The position numbers and the translations under genes were made by a program. The notes beneath the pieces were generated by a model. That model was not told the DNA's origin and made no database searches. It saw nothing but the letters and a program-made list of their open reading frames with translations. From NCBI RefSeq assembly GCF_027497255.1, contig NZ_CP114903.1, positions 2,666,001-2,730,000 on the forward strand: a stretch of DNA of 64,000 nt, written 5' to 3'. Positions within the stretch are counted from its first letter, which is position 1. Every line of letters starts with the position of its first letter. The stretch is from Micromonospora sp. WMMD882. Lineage in GTDB: Bacteria; Actinomycetota; Actinomycetes; Mycobacteriales; Micromonosporaceae. Positions 1-8,428 of this stretch are shown here, piece by piece.

Positions 1-22
1 GTCGGTCCCGCCACGGCAGACG

Positions 23-59
23 GACGACCGCCCGGACCTGGTTGGTCCGGGCGGTCGTC
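23..59 (-). terminator. Intrinsic terminator of nrdR-nrdJ
   Basis: Perfect 16-bp inverted repeat (23-38 and 44-59) with a 5-base loop, beginning 14 bases past the nrdJ stop codon. There is no U-tract, as is usual for actinomycete terminators. It would end transcription of the nrdR-nrdJ operon. Confidence 0.85.
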
Positions 60-72
60 GTCGGGCAGGGCG

Positions 73-3000
73 TCAGCTACAGCCGCTGGTGGAGCCGCAG
101 CCCTCACAGACGTAGCAGCTTCCGGCGGGGCGCATCTTCGTGCCGCAGGTGAAGCAGAGCGGCGCGTCGGCGGCCTTGCCGATCACCGCCTCCAGCAGAT
201 CGGTCGACGAGCCGACCGACGACGCCGGCCGGACCGGGGCCACCTCGACGGCGGCGGCCGGCTCGGCCTCCGCCTCGACCGGCGCGGACACCGCCATCGC
301 GGCGAGGTCCGCGCCGCTCTCGGCGGCCTCGGCCTCCGCCTCGGCCCGCATCTGCGCCGTCCGCTCCTGGGCGGTGAAGATGCCCAGCTCGGAACGGGTC
401 TCGTAGGGCAGGAAGTCCAACGCCAGACGACGGAAGATGTAGTCCATCACCGAGGCGGCGATCCGCACGTCCGGGTCGTCGGTCATCCCGGCCGGCTCGA
501 ACCGCATGTTGGTGAACTTGCTGACGTACGTCTCCAGCGGCACGCCGTACTGGAGACCGATCGAGATGGCCACCGAGAAGGCGTCCATCACCCCGGCCAG
601 GGTGGAGCCCTGCTTGGACATCTTCAGGAAGACCTCGCCGAGCCCGTCGTCCGGGTACGACGACGCGGTCAGGTAGCCCTCGGCCCCGCCGACGGAGAAG
701 CTGACCGTCTGGGACGGGCGCTTCTTCGGCAGCCGCTTGCGCACCGGCCGGTACTCGACGACCTTCTCGACCACCTTCTCCGCCTCGGCGGCCGGGGCGG
801 TCTCGACGGCCTGGGCGGCCTTCTTCGGCTTGGCCACCGAGAGCGGCTGACCCACCTTGCAGTTGTCCCGGTAGAGCGCCAGGGCCTTCAGGCCGAGCTT
901 CCAGCCCTCGAAGTAGATCTTCTCGACGTCCGCGACCGTGGCCGACTCCGGCACGTTCACCGTCTTGGAGATCGCGCCGGAGATGAACGGCTGGACGCCG
1001 GCCATCATCCGCACGTGGCCCATGGGGGCGATGGACCGCTCGCCCATCGCGCAGTCGAACACCGGGTAGTGCTCCGGCTTGAGGCCGGGGGCGTCCACCA
1101 CGTGCCCGTGCTCGGCGATGTGCTCGACGACCGCCTCGACCTGCTCCTCCGGGTAGCCGAGGCTGCGCAGGGCGCGCGGCACGGTCTGGTTGACGATCTG
1201 CATCGAACCGCCGCCGACCAGCTTCTTGAACTTCACCAGCGCCAGGTCCGGCTCGACCCCGGTGGTGTCACAGTCCATCATCAAGCCGATGGTGTTGTGG
1301 CTGACGAAACCGCCCGCGACGTAGGTGACGTTCTCCGGGACCGAGAGGTCGAACGTCGGCTGGACGCCGCCGTCCTCGTTCCCGGCGACCCGCTCGAAGA
1401 GGTAGTCGAGGGCATGGCCCAGCCGGTCGTCACCGGTCTCCGCGAACAGTCGCGACGCCACCGCCCGCGGCACGCCTCCGGTCTTGCGCAGCGACTGGGT
1501 GACCGCCGGACGCAGCTCGTGGCCCGCCGGCGCCAGCAGCTCCCAGACCTCGGCCGGCAGGTGGACCCGGTCCCGGTTGCCGGTCTGCGTCGGCTCGACC
1601 ACGAGCAGGTCGGCCTTGCGGGCGCCGACGAAGCCGACGATCTCCTCGAACGCGATCGCGTGCGCGGTGTTCCGCAGTCGTACCTGCCACACGTCCGAGC
1701 CCAGACCGCTGGTCGTCCGCCGGGTCGTGGTGGCCATCCCGAGCGTCAGCAGCAGGGTACGGATCTCGGCCGCGAACGTCTCGGTGGCGGTGGACAGCGA
1801 CGGCACCCCCTCGGCGACCGTGCCGTCGGCCTCGAACACGCCCCGCAGGAACGCCGCGTACACGCTGACGTCGTTGGTCTCCAGCAGCGCGGACGGCACC
1901 CGGGGAGACCAGCCCTTGCCGGTGTGGTCGGCGTCGGGCAGCGTCCTGGCGAAGCCCGCCGCCTGCCACCACCGGGCCAGCCGGACCGACTGGAAGGTCA
2001 CCTCCCGGTAGCCGGCCCGTCCGGTGACCACCGGCTCCAGGCCGAAAAGCCCCTTGCCGAGCACCCGGAGCCGCTCGACGACGTCCAGGTCCGCGTCGGC
2101 CACGCAGAACCGGACGCCCTTGGCGTGCAGGCTGCCGTCGCCCATGAAGTAGCCGACCAGCTCGGCGAGCTCAGCGTCCACCACGTCCGGGACGTGCAGC
2201 CGCCGGTCGTCGGTGTAGTACGCCTGGTCGAGCACCGGCAGGGGCACCCGCCGGGGTTCCCCCACCAGCGTGCCGAGCTGGATCGGCACCAGGTCACCCT
2301 CGGCGACCTCGGCCATCCGCTTCCACACCCACTCGCCGGTGCCCGGGTCGACGACCTTGATCCGGTGGGCCAGGGTGCCCTGGATCCGGTATCCGCCCTC
2401 GGTCACGATCCGTCGGGTCGGCTCCTCGCCGTTGACGAAGAACTTCGTCGCCTGCCGGGCCCCTTCGTCCGTGGAGACCCGCAGGTCCAGGTCCTGCCAG
2501 CGGTCACCGTACCCGTCGCCGATCTCGCCCAGCCGCATCAGCCCGCGGTCGGTGGTGACCATCGTGTCGGCGGTCAGGCAGCCGGTGGGAGCGAGCACGC
2601 TGGCCTGCGAGTTGCGCCAGCCGTGCTTCTCGCCGACCTTGTTGCCCAGGGTCCACTGCTTCGTGGCCTCCCGGACGATCGCGGTGGCGACCGGACCGGC
2701 CGGCCGGATCTCGTCGTTGGCGGCGGCGTGCTTGCGCATCACCCGCTTGTGCGGCTCGGCGTTGCGGGCGTACCCGTCGTACGCGCCGACGATGCCGGCC
2801 AGCTCGGCGGAGCGGCGGTACGCCGTGCCGGTCATCAGCGAGGTGATCGCGGCGGCGACCGAGCGCCCCTGCTCCGAGTCGTACGGCAGGCCGGAGGCCA
2901 TCAGCAGCGCGCCGAGGTTGGCGTACCCGATGCCGAGCTGCCGGTAGGCGCGGGTGGTCTCGCCGATCTTCTCGGTCGGGAAGTCGGCGAAGCAGATCGA

Positions 3001-6000
3001 GATGTCCATCGCGGTGATGACCAGCTCGACGGAGCGGACGAACTTCTCCACCTCGAAGGTTCCGTCGGCGCGGAGGAACTTCATCAGGTTCAGTGACGCG
3101 AGGTTACAGGACGAATTGTCCAGGTGCAGGTACTCCGAGCAGTTACGGACCACGACACCGTTGGCGATGTAGGAGTGGTTGCGCGGCTCGGACAGGTTGT
3201 AGGTGGTCTCGATCCCGTCGAACTCACGGTTCCTGAGGGTCGCGGTCTGGTCCGTACGGTAGAAGCGGTTCGCCCGCAGCCAACCGGCCAGCCGTTCCGC
3301 CTTGCGCGGGTGCGCGAAGCCGATCGCGCCGGCGAAGGCCGGGATGTTCGCCCCGCTGATCCGCAGGTCGTAGAGTTGCCCGCCAGCGTAGCTGCGCTCC
3401 TCCCCGGCGACCGTGGTGTACGCGAAGGACGCTTCGTCCTTCCGGCTGGTGTAGATCCGGCTGCCGATGCCGAAGCAGCTCAACATCCGCTGCACGTCCC
3501 GGAGCAGCTCGACGGAGACCGAGCCGAGCCCGACGTAGCGCGTGTCGTTCGCGGTCTCGGCGGCACACCCGTCGGCGTCGAACAGACCACGGAGGAACTC
3601 CGCCTGGATCTCCACCGGCGCTTCCAGCACCGCCGCCGGGACCCGCTTGTCGGCGGCCTTCCCGGTGCTGACCCCCAGCCCGACGAGGAAGTCCACCACG
3701 GCCGACCGGCCGGCACGGAGTTGGACGGTGCCGTTGGGCTGTTCGGACGGCTTCGGGGTGAAGCCGAGGATTTCGGTGAGCGACGCCTGGTGCCGGGGCA
3801 GGAAGGGGGCCCGGTCCTCGGCGCTGTACACCCAGGTGGCGACGGGGTTGTCCCCGCGCGCCTCGCTACCGGACCGCACGCAGCCGTCGCCGGTGAGCCA
3901 ACCCAGCAGGTGGGCGAACTCCTCGGTCCACTTCTCCGGCAACCGGGACTCCCGCTGCCACTTGGTGGTCACCACGTCGCCGGGCCGCACCGAGACGCCG
4001 GGCCGCATGGCGAAGGCGCGCGATGCGGCCACCGCTGGCGTGGGCAGGTTCAACGGGAGGATCCGGTCCTCCTCGGTCAGCTCCGCCGCCTCGACGTAAC
4101 CCCGGTTGGTGGTCCAGATCCGGTGGTTCGGGGTGCAGCGCAACACCATGCCGTTGCTGAACTCCAGGCGCAGGATCTCGTTGGTGCCCGTGATCATGAG
4201 CGCTTCGGGGCTGGTCAGCTCGATCCGGTCGGCCGGCGCATCCGGGTTGGTCGCGTCGTGGGTGTAGACGCCGAACGTCTCGCCCTGCCGCGCCCGGTCG
4301 ATCAGCGCGTCGAACCGGATCAGTCCCTTGTCGGTGTGCACCAGGGTGTCCGCCGTGAAACAGGGGTTACTTGCGGTGATTCGTCCGGTTTCCGGGCAGG
4401 TGTGCCAGTCGTTGATCGTGTCGTCGTACTGGAGGCCGGGGTCGGCGCACTCCCAGGCGGCCTGGGAGATGGTGCGGAACAGCTTCTGCGCGTCGATCGT
4501 CTCGATGGTCCGCCCGTCGAGGCGGCCCCGCAGGTCGAAGCCGTCGCCGTTCTCCACCGCCCGCATGAACTCGTCGGAGACCCGGACCGAGTTGTTGGCG
4601 TTCTGGTACTGCACGCTGACGATGTCCGCGCCGCCCAGGTCCATGTCGAAGCCGGCGTCCCGCAGCGCGCGGATCTTGTCCTCCTCGCGCGCCTTGGTGA
4701 CCACGAACTCCTCGATGTCCGGGTGGTCCACGTCGAGGATAACCATCTTGGCCGCCCGTCGGGTGGCCCCGCCGGACTTGATGGTGCCGGCGGAGGCGTC
4801 CGCGCCACGCATGAAGCTGACCGGGCCGGAGGCGGTGCCCCCGGAGGAGAGCAGCTCCCGGGAGGAGCGGATCCGGGAGAGGTTCACCCCGGAGCCGGAG
4901 CCGCCCTTGAAGATCAGCCCCTCCTCCTTGTACCAGTCAAGGATGGAATCCATCGAGTCGTCGACGGCGAGGATGAAGCAGTTGTGCACCCGGAGGTTGC
5001 CGGCCAGGAACTCGCCGCTCTCCGTCTGGATGTCGTAGACCTCCATCGCGCCGAGCGGCTCGATGCGGTCGATCTCCAGTCGCTTGACCTCGGCGGCGGG
5101 GCGGCCCGGCTTGGCGAAGCCCGCTTCGAGCCTGGCCATCTTCTCCGCGCCGACGAACCCGATGTGGGTGGCGAAGAGGTCCCGGTCGCCCTCGTTCTGG
5201 ATCCGGACCGACCAGCAGCCCTTACGGTCGGCGCGGGCGTCCTTCCGGTACGACACCCGGGAGAAGATCCCGAACCGCAGCAGCAGGCTCTGCACGCCAC
5301 GGATCAGTTGCTCGGAGATCATGTCGACCGCGACGAGCGTCGACCGCTCGCGGGCGGAGACGTAGCCCTCGGCCTGGAAGATGCTGCGCAGGTACGCGGC
5401 GACGACCGGCAACGGGGCGGTGAGGAGCCGCTCCGGGACGGTCATCTCGACGCCCCGGGTCAGCAGGTCCCACTTCTCCACGAACGGACGCAGGTGCTCG
5501 CCGTAGAGGCGGGTGCGCCGGCAGTCGAGCTGGTCGCTCTGGGTCACCACCGGGCGCTCCTTGCGGTGCGCGCCGGGGAAGACCTCGTCGAGGGCGACGG
5601 TGACCCAGTCCAGCTCGTCGTCGTTGACGGTCATCGCCTCGATGGTCAGGGACCGGTTGGTGCCCGTCTCGTACCGGCCCACGAAGCCGTCCGACTGCAA
5701 CCATCCGGCGAGGGCGGCCTCGCGGATCTCCCGCAGGCCCAGCTCGCGTTCCCCGTACGTCTGCGTGCGGTGCCACTCGAGCTGGTCGCCCGGGACGAGC
5801 GTGCCGGCCTCGACCCACTGACCGGCGCCGGCGCCGGTGCTCTTCCACACCACGTGGTCGGGCGTGACGTCGAGGGTGTAGCCCGCCTTGGTGTGCAGCC
5901 GGAGCACCTCCCGGACGCCGTTGGCCTTCACGGCGACGATGCTGGTCAGGCCGGTGCTGTCGTACACCTTGGCGCCGACGGCGTTCTCCTCCACCAGCTT

Positions 6001-6528
6001 GCCGATCGGCACCAGCCCGGCCGGCGTGCTGACCAGCGAGTCGTACGGCAGGCATGCGCTGACCTGCTGGGGTGACGGGGTGCCGACGTTGAACCAGACC
6101 GGCGAGTTGAAGCTGAACACCTGGTGCAGCAGCATCCAGGTCAGCTCGTGGGCGAAGACCTCGGCGTCGGCCGGGCTCGCGAAGTAGCCGTACTGCTCGC
6201 CGGCGGCGCGGTAGGTGTCCACCACCCGGTCGATGAGCTGCTTGAGCGACCACTCCCGCTCCGGGGTGCCCACCGCGCCCCGGAAGTACTTGGTGGTCAC
6301 GATGTTGGCCGCGTTGACGCTCCACGCCGTCGGGTACTCGACCCCGCGCTGCTCGAAGTTGATCGAGCCGTCCCGCCAGTTCGTCAGCACGACGTCCCGG
6401 CGCTCCCAGGTCACCTCGTCGTACGGGTGCACCCCTTCGGTGGTCCACACCCGGTCGACCTTCAGACCGGTGGTGGCCGCCGCGGCCTTCGTCCGCGACC
6501 GGCTGGCTGTCACGCCGTCCCCCGTCAT
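73..6528 (-). CDS. nrdJ: Vitamin B12-dependent (class II) ribonucleotide reductase NrdJ containing three inteins
   Basis: Reduces ribonucleotides to deoxyribonucleotides using adenosylcobalamin to make a thiyl radical. The 2151-residue precursor holds about 957 residues of enzyme, the normal actinobacterial NrdJ length, interrupted by three inteins (residues 159-516, 723-1129 and 1317-1745). Active-site cysteines by motif are Cys517 (QQVSA/CFIL, redox pair), Cys1130 (NP/CSEY, radical Cys) and Cys1141 (SSCNLASLNL). The spacing of 11 between the last two matches Cys322/Cys333 of Thermotoga NrdJ. The C-terminal tail (CFTCGTKM...CYVCEGCGSTSGCS) is the family's redox/zinc tail. The ATG has a weak upstream GA-rich stretch; a GTG five codons in is possible. 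It lies 62 bp downstream of nrdR, so the two are probably an operon under NrdR boxes. No other RNR is present in the window. Enzyme activity requires three splicing events. Confidence 0.97.
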   Translation of the reverse strand: MTGDGVTASRSRTKAAAATTGLKVDRVWTTEGVHPYDEVTWERRDVVLTNWRDGSINFEQRGVEYPTAWSVNAANIVTTKYFRGAVGTPEREWSLKQLIDRVVDTYRAAGEQYGYFASPADAEVFAHELTWMLLHQVFSFNSPVWFNVGTPSPQQVSACLPYDSLVSTPAGLVPIGKLVEENAVGAKVYDSTGLTSIVAVKANGVREVLRLHTKAGYTLDVTPDHVVWKSTGAGAGQWVEAGTLVPGDQLEWHRTQTYGERELGLREIREAALAGWLQSDGFVGRYETGTNRSLTIEAMTVNDDELDWVTVALDEVFPGAHRKERPVVTQSDQLDCRRTRLYGEHLRPFVEKWDLLTRGVEMTVPERLLTAPLPVVAAYLRSIFQAEGYVSARERSTLVAVDMISEQLIRGVQSLLLRFGIFSRVSYRKDARADRKGCWSVRIQNEGDRDLFATHIGFVGAEKMARLEAGFAKPGRPAAEVKRLEIDRIEPLGAMEVYDIQTESGEFLAGNLRVHNCFILAVDDSMDSILDWYKEEGLIFKGGSGSGVNLSRIRSSRELLSSGGTASGPVSFMRGADASAGTIKSGGATRRAAKMVILDVDHPDIEEFVVTKAREEDKIRALRDAGFDMDLGGADIVSVQYQNANNSVRVSDEFMRAVENGDGFDLRGRLDGRTIETIDAQKLFRTISQAAWECADPGLQYDDTINDWHTCPETGRITASNPCFTADTLVHTDKGLIRFDALIDRARQGETFGVYTHDATNPDAPADRIELTSPEALMITGTNEILRLEFSNGMVLRCTPNHRIWTTNRGYVEAAELTEEDRILPLNLPTPAVAASRAFAMRPGVSVRPGDVVTTKWQRESRLPEKWTEEFAHLLGWLTGDGCVRSGSEARGDNPVATWVYSAEDRAPFLPRHQASLTEILGFTPKPSEQPNGTVQLRAGRSAVVDFLVGLGVSTGKAADKRVPAAVLEAPVEIQAEFLRGLFDADGCAAETANDTRYVGLGSVSVELLRDVQRMLSCFGIGSRIYTSRKDEASFAYTTVAGEERSYAGGQLYDLRISGANIPAFAGAIGFAHPRKAERLAGWLRANRFYRTDQTATLRNREFDGIETTYNLSEPRNHSYIANGVVVRNCSEYLHLDNSSCNLASLNLMKFLRADGTFEVEKFVRSVELVITAMDISICFADFPTEKIGETTRAYRQLGIGYANLGALLMASGLPYDSEQGRSVAAAITSLMTGTAYRRSAELAGIVGAYDGYARNAEPHKRVMRKHAAANDEIRPAGPVATAIVREATKQWTLGNKVGEKHGWRNSQASVLAPTGCLTADTMVTTDRGLMRLGEIGDGYGDRWQDLDLRVSTDEGARQATKFFVNGEEPTRRIVTEGGYRIQGTLAHRIKVVDPGTGEWVWKRMAEVAEGDLVPIQLGTLVGEPRRVPLPVLDQAYYTDDRRLHVPDVVDAELAELVGYFMGDGSLHAKGVRFCVADADLDVVERLRVLGKGLFGLEPVVTGRAGYREVTFQSVRLARWWQAAGFARTLPDADHTGKGWSPRVPSALLETNDVSVYAAFLRGVFEADGTVAEGVPSLSTATETFAAEIRTLLLTLGMATTTRRTTSGLGSDVWQVRLRNTAHAIAFEEIVGFVGARKADLLVVEPTQTGNRDRVHLPAEVWELLAPAGHELRPAVTQSLRKTGGVPRAVASRLFAETGDDRLGHALDYLFERVAGNEDGGVQPTFDLSVPENVTYVAGGFVSHNTIGLMMDCDTTGVEPDLALVKFKKLVGGGSMQIVNQTVPRALRSLGYPEEQVEAVVEHIAEHGHVVDAPGLKPEHYPVFDCAMGERSIAPMGHVRMMAGVQPFISGAISKTVNVPESATVADVEKIYFEGWKLGLKALALYRDNCKVGQPLSVAKPKKAAQAVETAPAAEAEKVVEKVVEYRPVRKRLPKKRPSQTVSFSVGGAEGYLTASSYPDDGLGEVFLKMSKQGSTLAGVMDAFSVAISIGLQYGVPLETYVSKFTNMRFEPAGMTDDPDVRIAASVMDYIFRRLALDFLPYETRSELGIFTAQERTAQMRAEAEAEAAESGADLAAMAVSAPVEAEAEPAAAVEVAPVRPASSVGSSTDLLEAVIGKAADAPLCFTCGTKMRPAGSCYVCEGCGSTSGCS
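1294..2580 (-). mobile_element. Intein 3 of NrdJ (429 aa, LAGLIDADG homing endonuclease)
   Basis: Residues 1317-1745 of the precursor. It starts CLTADTMVTTDRG, with a TLAH block-B motif (about 1385-1388) and DOD motifs LVGYFMGDGSL (about 1457-1467) and FLRGVFEADGTV (about 1560-1571). It ends FVSHN, followed by Thr+1. It is inserted inside the conserved APTG/TIGLMMDCDTTGVEPD loop. It uses Thr rather than Cys as the downstream nucleophile, unlike the other two NrdJ inteins. Confidence 0.93.
3142..4362 (-). mobile_element. Intein 2 of NrdJ (407 aa, LAGLIDADG, atypical C-terminus)
   Basis: Residues 723-1129 of the precursor. It starts CFTADTLVHTDKG, with a TPNH motif at about 799-802 and DOD motifs LLGWLTGDGCV (about 874-884) and FLRGLFDADGC (about 978-988). 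It ends ANGVVVRN, followed by Cys+1. The penultimate residue is Arg, where most inteins have His. It splits the NPCSE motif exactly before the Cys that carries the thiyl radical (Cys1130). Confidence 0.92.
4981..6054 (-). mobile_element. Intein 1 of NrdJ (358 aa, LAGLIDADG homing endonuclease)
   Basis: Residues 159-516 of the NrdJ precursor. It starts with Cys (CLPYDSLVSTPAG), has a block-B-like TPDH motif (about 222-225), and ends VHN followed by Cys+1 of the enzyme, so all canonical splicing residues are present. DOD endonuclease motifs are LAGWLQSDGFV (about 273-283) and YLRSIFQAEGYV (about 379-390), the second with Glu for Asp. The insertion point is directly before the redox-active Cys of the QQVSACFIL motif, so the essential Cys doubles as the +1 splicing nucleophile. 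Confidence 0.93.
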
Positions 6529-6590
6529 CTCATCCGCCCCCTCGTCTGCGCGGTCGACCTCACCGGCCGCGCGTCGTGCCTGCAGAAAAT

Positions 6591-7079
6591 TCAGTTGGCG
6601 CGGTCGGCGGCCCCGGCCGCCCCCGCGCGGGCGCGGGCCGCCGCCCGCAACGTCTCGATCTCGCGCTCGAAGTCGGCAAGCGAGTCGAACGACCGGTAGA
6701 CGCTGGCGAAGCGCAGGTAGGCGACCTCGTCCAGGTCACGTAGCGGGCCCAGGATCGCCAGGCCGACCTCGTGGCTGGGGATCTCCGCGGCGCCCTTGGC
6801 GCGGATGGTCTCCTCGACCTTCTGGGCGAGCAGGGCGATCGCGTCCTCGTCGACCGGACGGCCCTGGCACGCCTTGCGCACCCCGCCGATGATCTTGGTG
6901 CGGCTGAACGGCTCGGTCACCCCGCTCCGCTTGACCACGGCCAGGACGGGCTCCTCGACCGTGGTGAACCGCTTGCCACATTCCGGGCAGGCCCGACGGC
7001 GACGGATCAACTGGCCGTCGTCGGCCTCCCGCGAGTCGACCACCCGGGAGTCGGCGTGCCGGCAGTACGGGCACCGCAT
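6591..7079 (-). CDS. nrdR: Transcriptional repressor NrdR
   Basis: ATP/dATP-sensing repressor of ribonucleotide reductase genes. The 162-residue protein opens with a zinc ribbon (Cys3, Cys6, Cys31, Cys34), followed by an ATP-cone from about residue 46 to 136 ([16 protein letters not shown] and onward). The ATG at 7079 is preceded by a near-perfect ribosome site (AAGGAGGT), which excludes the longer in-frame reading upstream. It is the first gene of the nrdR-nrdJ operon and is probably autoregulated through the two NrdR boxes 125-170 bp upstream. Ala/Arg-rich C-terminal tail of low conservation. Confidence 0.97.
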   Translation of the reverse strand: MRCPYCRHADSRVVDSREADDGQLIRRRRACPECGKRFTTVEEPVLAVVKRSGVTEPFSRTKIIGGVRKACQGRPVDEDAIALLAQKVEETIRAKGAAEIPSHEVGLAILGPLRDLDEVAYLRFASVYRSFDSLADFEREIETLRAAARARAGAAGAADRAN

Positions 7080-7202
7080 CGCCGTACCTCCTTCTTCGTC
7101 GATCGCGGCCGCGCCTGCTCCCCGGGCACACGCCAACCCGGCGCGGCCGTCGGTCGATGGCCGCCCACCGGGGCGGGAACGGGGAGTGCGGTCGGTAGTC
7201 GA

Positions 7203-7250
7203 ACCCAACCTGTAGGCGACTTACGCCCATGTGACTACTACATCTAGGGG
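7203..7250 (-). promoter_or_regulatory. Tandem NrdR boxes controlling nrdR-nrdJ
   Basis: Two 16-bp sites, 7203-7218 and 7235-7250, whose centres are 32 bp apart (three helical turns), the usual arrangement for NrdR. The distal core reads CTACATCTAG, close to the NrdR consensus CwAtATaTwG. The proximal core reads CAACCTGTAG and is weaker. Position relative to nrdR (start 7079) fits repression of the operon. Confidence 0.75.
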
Positions 7251-7371
7251 TCGAACCTAGGCCGCCCGCCGACCGTGGTCAAGTTGGCCGGCGTGTCCGG
7301 CGCGTCACGGTGACCCGCACGCTCAACGCCCACCGCGCCCCCCGGTTACCCCCACGCCCCGGGCGACCGAA

Positions 7372-7387
7372 TCGAACACCCGTTCGA
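7372..7387 (+). promoter_or_regulatory. LexA (SOS) box upstream of lexA
   Basis: TCGAACACCCGTTCGA: both six-base half-sites of the actinobacterial LexA consensus (TCGAAC-N4-GTTCGA) are intact. It lies 199 bp before the lexA start, so lexA is probably autoregulated; the distance implies a long leader or a second promoter. Confidence 0.85.
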
Positions 7388-7585
7388 CCCGACGTACCAT
7401 TATCAGAAAACGGCGGGGTCGACAGCGGGAAATGACCACGACACGCCGGAGTCAGGTCGTACAGACGTTTGAAAAACCCCCATCCCACCTATACGGTCGG
7501 GAACAGCCGGACGCGCGCGTCCGGCCTGTCCGCCGTACGCACCACGAGCCGCCGAGGCACCCAGCGCCGACCAGGGAGGACGGAC

Positions 7586-8368
7586 GTGTCGACCGAGGAC
7601 CGGGCCAGCCGGCAGAAGCCCCCGCAGAGCCCCGAGGCGGGTCAACCGGCCACCCGCCGGCGCGCCACCCGCAGCCGGGGCGGCCAGCCGGCCGTGCGAT
7701 CGGTCACCCCGGTGGGCAGCGCCTTCTCCGACCCGGCCACCGTGGACCTGACCGCCCGGCAGCGGCGGATCCTGGAGTTCATCCGCGACTGGGTCGACCG
7801 GCACGGCTACCCGCCCAGCGTCCGCGAGATCGGCGAGGCGGTCGGGCTGGTCTCCCCGTCGAGCGTCGCGTACCAGCTCAAGGAGCTGGAGCGGAAGGGT
7901 TTCCTGCGGCGGGACCCGAACCGGCCCCGGGCCGTGGACGTCCGGCCGCCGAGCGACATGATCGACGACGAGCTGACCCGCGCGCAGCGTCCCGCCCCCG
8001 CGTACGTGCCGATGCTGGGCCGGATCGCCGCCGGCGGGCCGATCCTCGCCGAGCAGGCGGTGGAGGACGTCTTCCCGCTGCCCCGCGAGCTGGTCGGCGA
8101 GGGCGAGGTGTTCATGCTCCAGGTCAAGGGCGACTCGATGCTCGACGCGGCGATCTGCGACGGCGACTGGGTGGTCGTCCGGCAGCAGCCGACCGCCGAC
8201 AGCGGGGAGATCGTCGCCGCGATGCTCGACGGCGAGGCCACCGTGAAGACCTACCGGCACCGCGACGGCCACGTCTGGTTGATGCCGCAGAACCCGGCCT
8301 TCGACCCGATCCTGGGCGACGACGCCACCATCATGGGTCGCGTCGTGGCGGTGCTCCGCCGCATCTGA
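7586..8368 (+). CDS. lexA: SOS repressor LexA
   Basis: Represses DNA-damage genes and self-cleaves when RecA-ssDNA filaments form. The 260-residue protein has an N-terminal winged HTH ([20 protein letters not shown]...), a cleavage region IAAGGP near residue 148, and an S24-type catalytic dyad with Ser in GDSML (about 183) and Lys in VKTY (about 220). I chose GTG 7586 because GGAGG sits 6 bases upstream; an in-frame TTG 117 bases earlier lacks a comparable site. The basic, Gln/Pro-rich first 50 residues are typical of actinobacterial LexA. Its SOS partner recA is 23 kb away in the same window. Confidence 0.96.
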   Translation: MSTEDRASRQKPPQSPEAGQPATRRRATRSRGGQPAVRSVTPVGSAFSDPATVDLTARQRRILEFIRDWVDRHGYPPSVREIGEAVGLVSPSSVAYQLKELERKGFLRRDPNRPRAVDVRPPSDMIDDELTRAQRPAPAYVPMLGRIAAGGPILAEQAVEDVFPLPRELVGEGEVFMLQVKGDSMLDAAICDGDWVVVRQQPTADSGEIVAAMLDGEATVKTYRHRDGHVWLMPQNPAFDPILGDDATIMGRVVAVLRRI

Positions 8369-8378
8369 CGCGCCGCGC

Positions 8379-8397
8379 GCCCGAGCTGAGGTCGGGC
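8379..8397. terminator. Short hairpin between convergent lexA and propeller gene
   Basis: Six-base arms (GCCCGA/TCGGGC) with a 7-base loop, 10 bases past the lexA stop. A weak candidate bidirectional terminator. Confidence 0.4.
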
Positions 8398-8428
8398 CGT
8401 GTCACCGGCGGGCGACGGGGTCGATCTT

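Larger units (their letters stand above)
7080..7585. other. nrdR/lexA divergent intergenic region
   Basis: 506 bp without a gene between divergent nrdR and lexA. It holds the tandem NrdR boxes (7203-7250), the SOS box (7372-7387) and a possible lexA promoter, TTGAAA at 7469-7474 and TATACG at 7490-7495 with a short 15-bp spacer. The leftward nrdR promoter is not clear by eye. Confidence 0.7.

Noticed and set aside
1015..3096. Long plus-strand open frame opposite nrdJ (693 codons), and 3124-6075 (983 codons)
   Set aside because: Antisense frames stay open in this GC-rich DNA because of codon bias; their Arg/Gly/Asp/His-rich products have no domain pattern.
7234..7262. tRNA-like T-arm on the minus strand (CTAGG-TTCGACC-CCTAG)
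   Set aside because: The 5-bp stem and 7-base loop fit a T-arm, but no matching acceptor stem, anticodon arm or CCA end exists; the sequence is better explained by the NrdR box.
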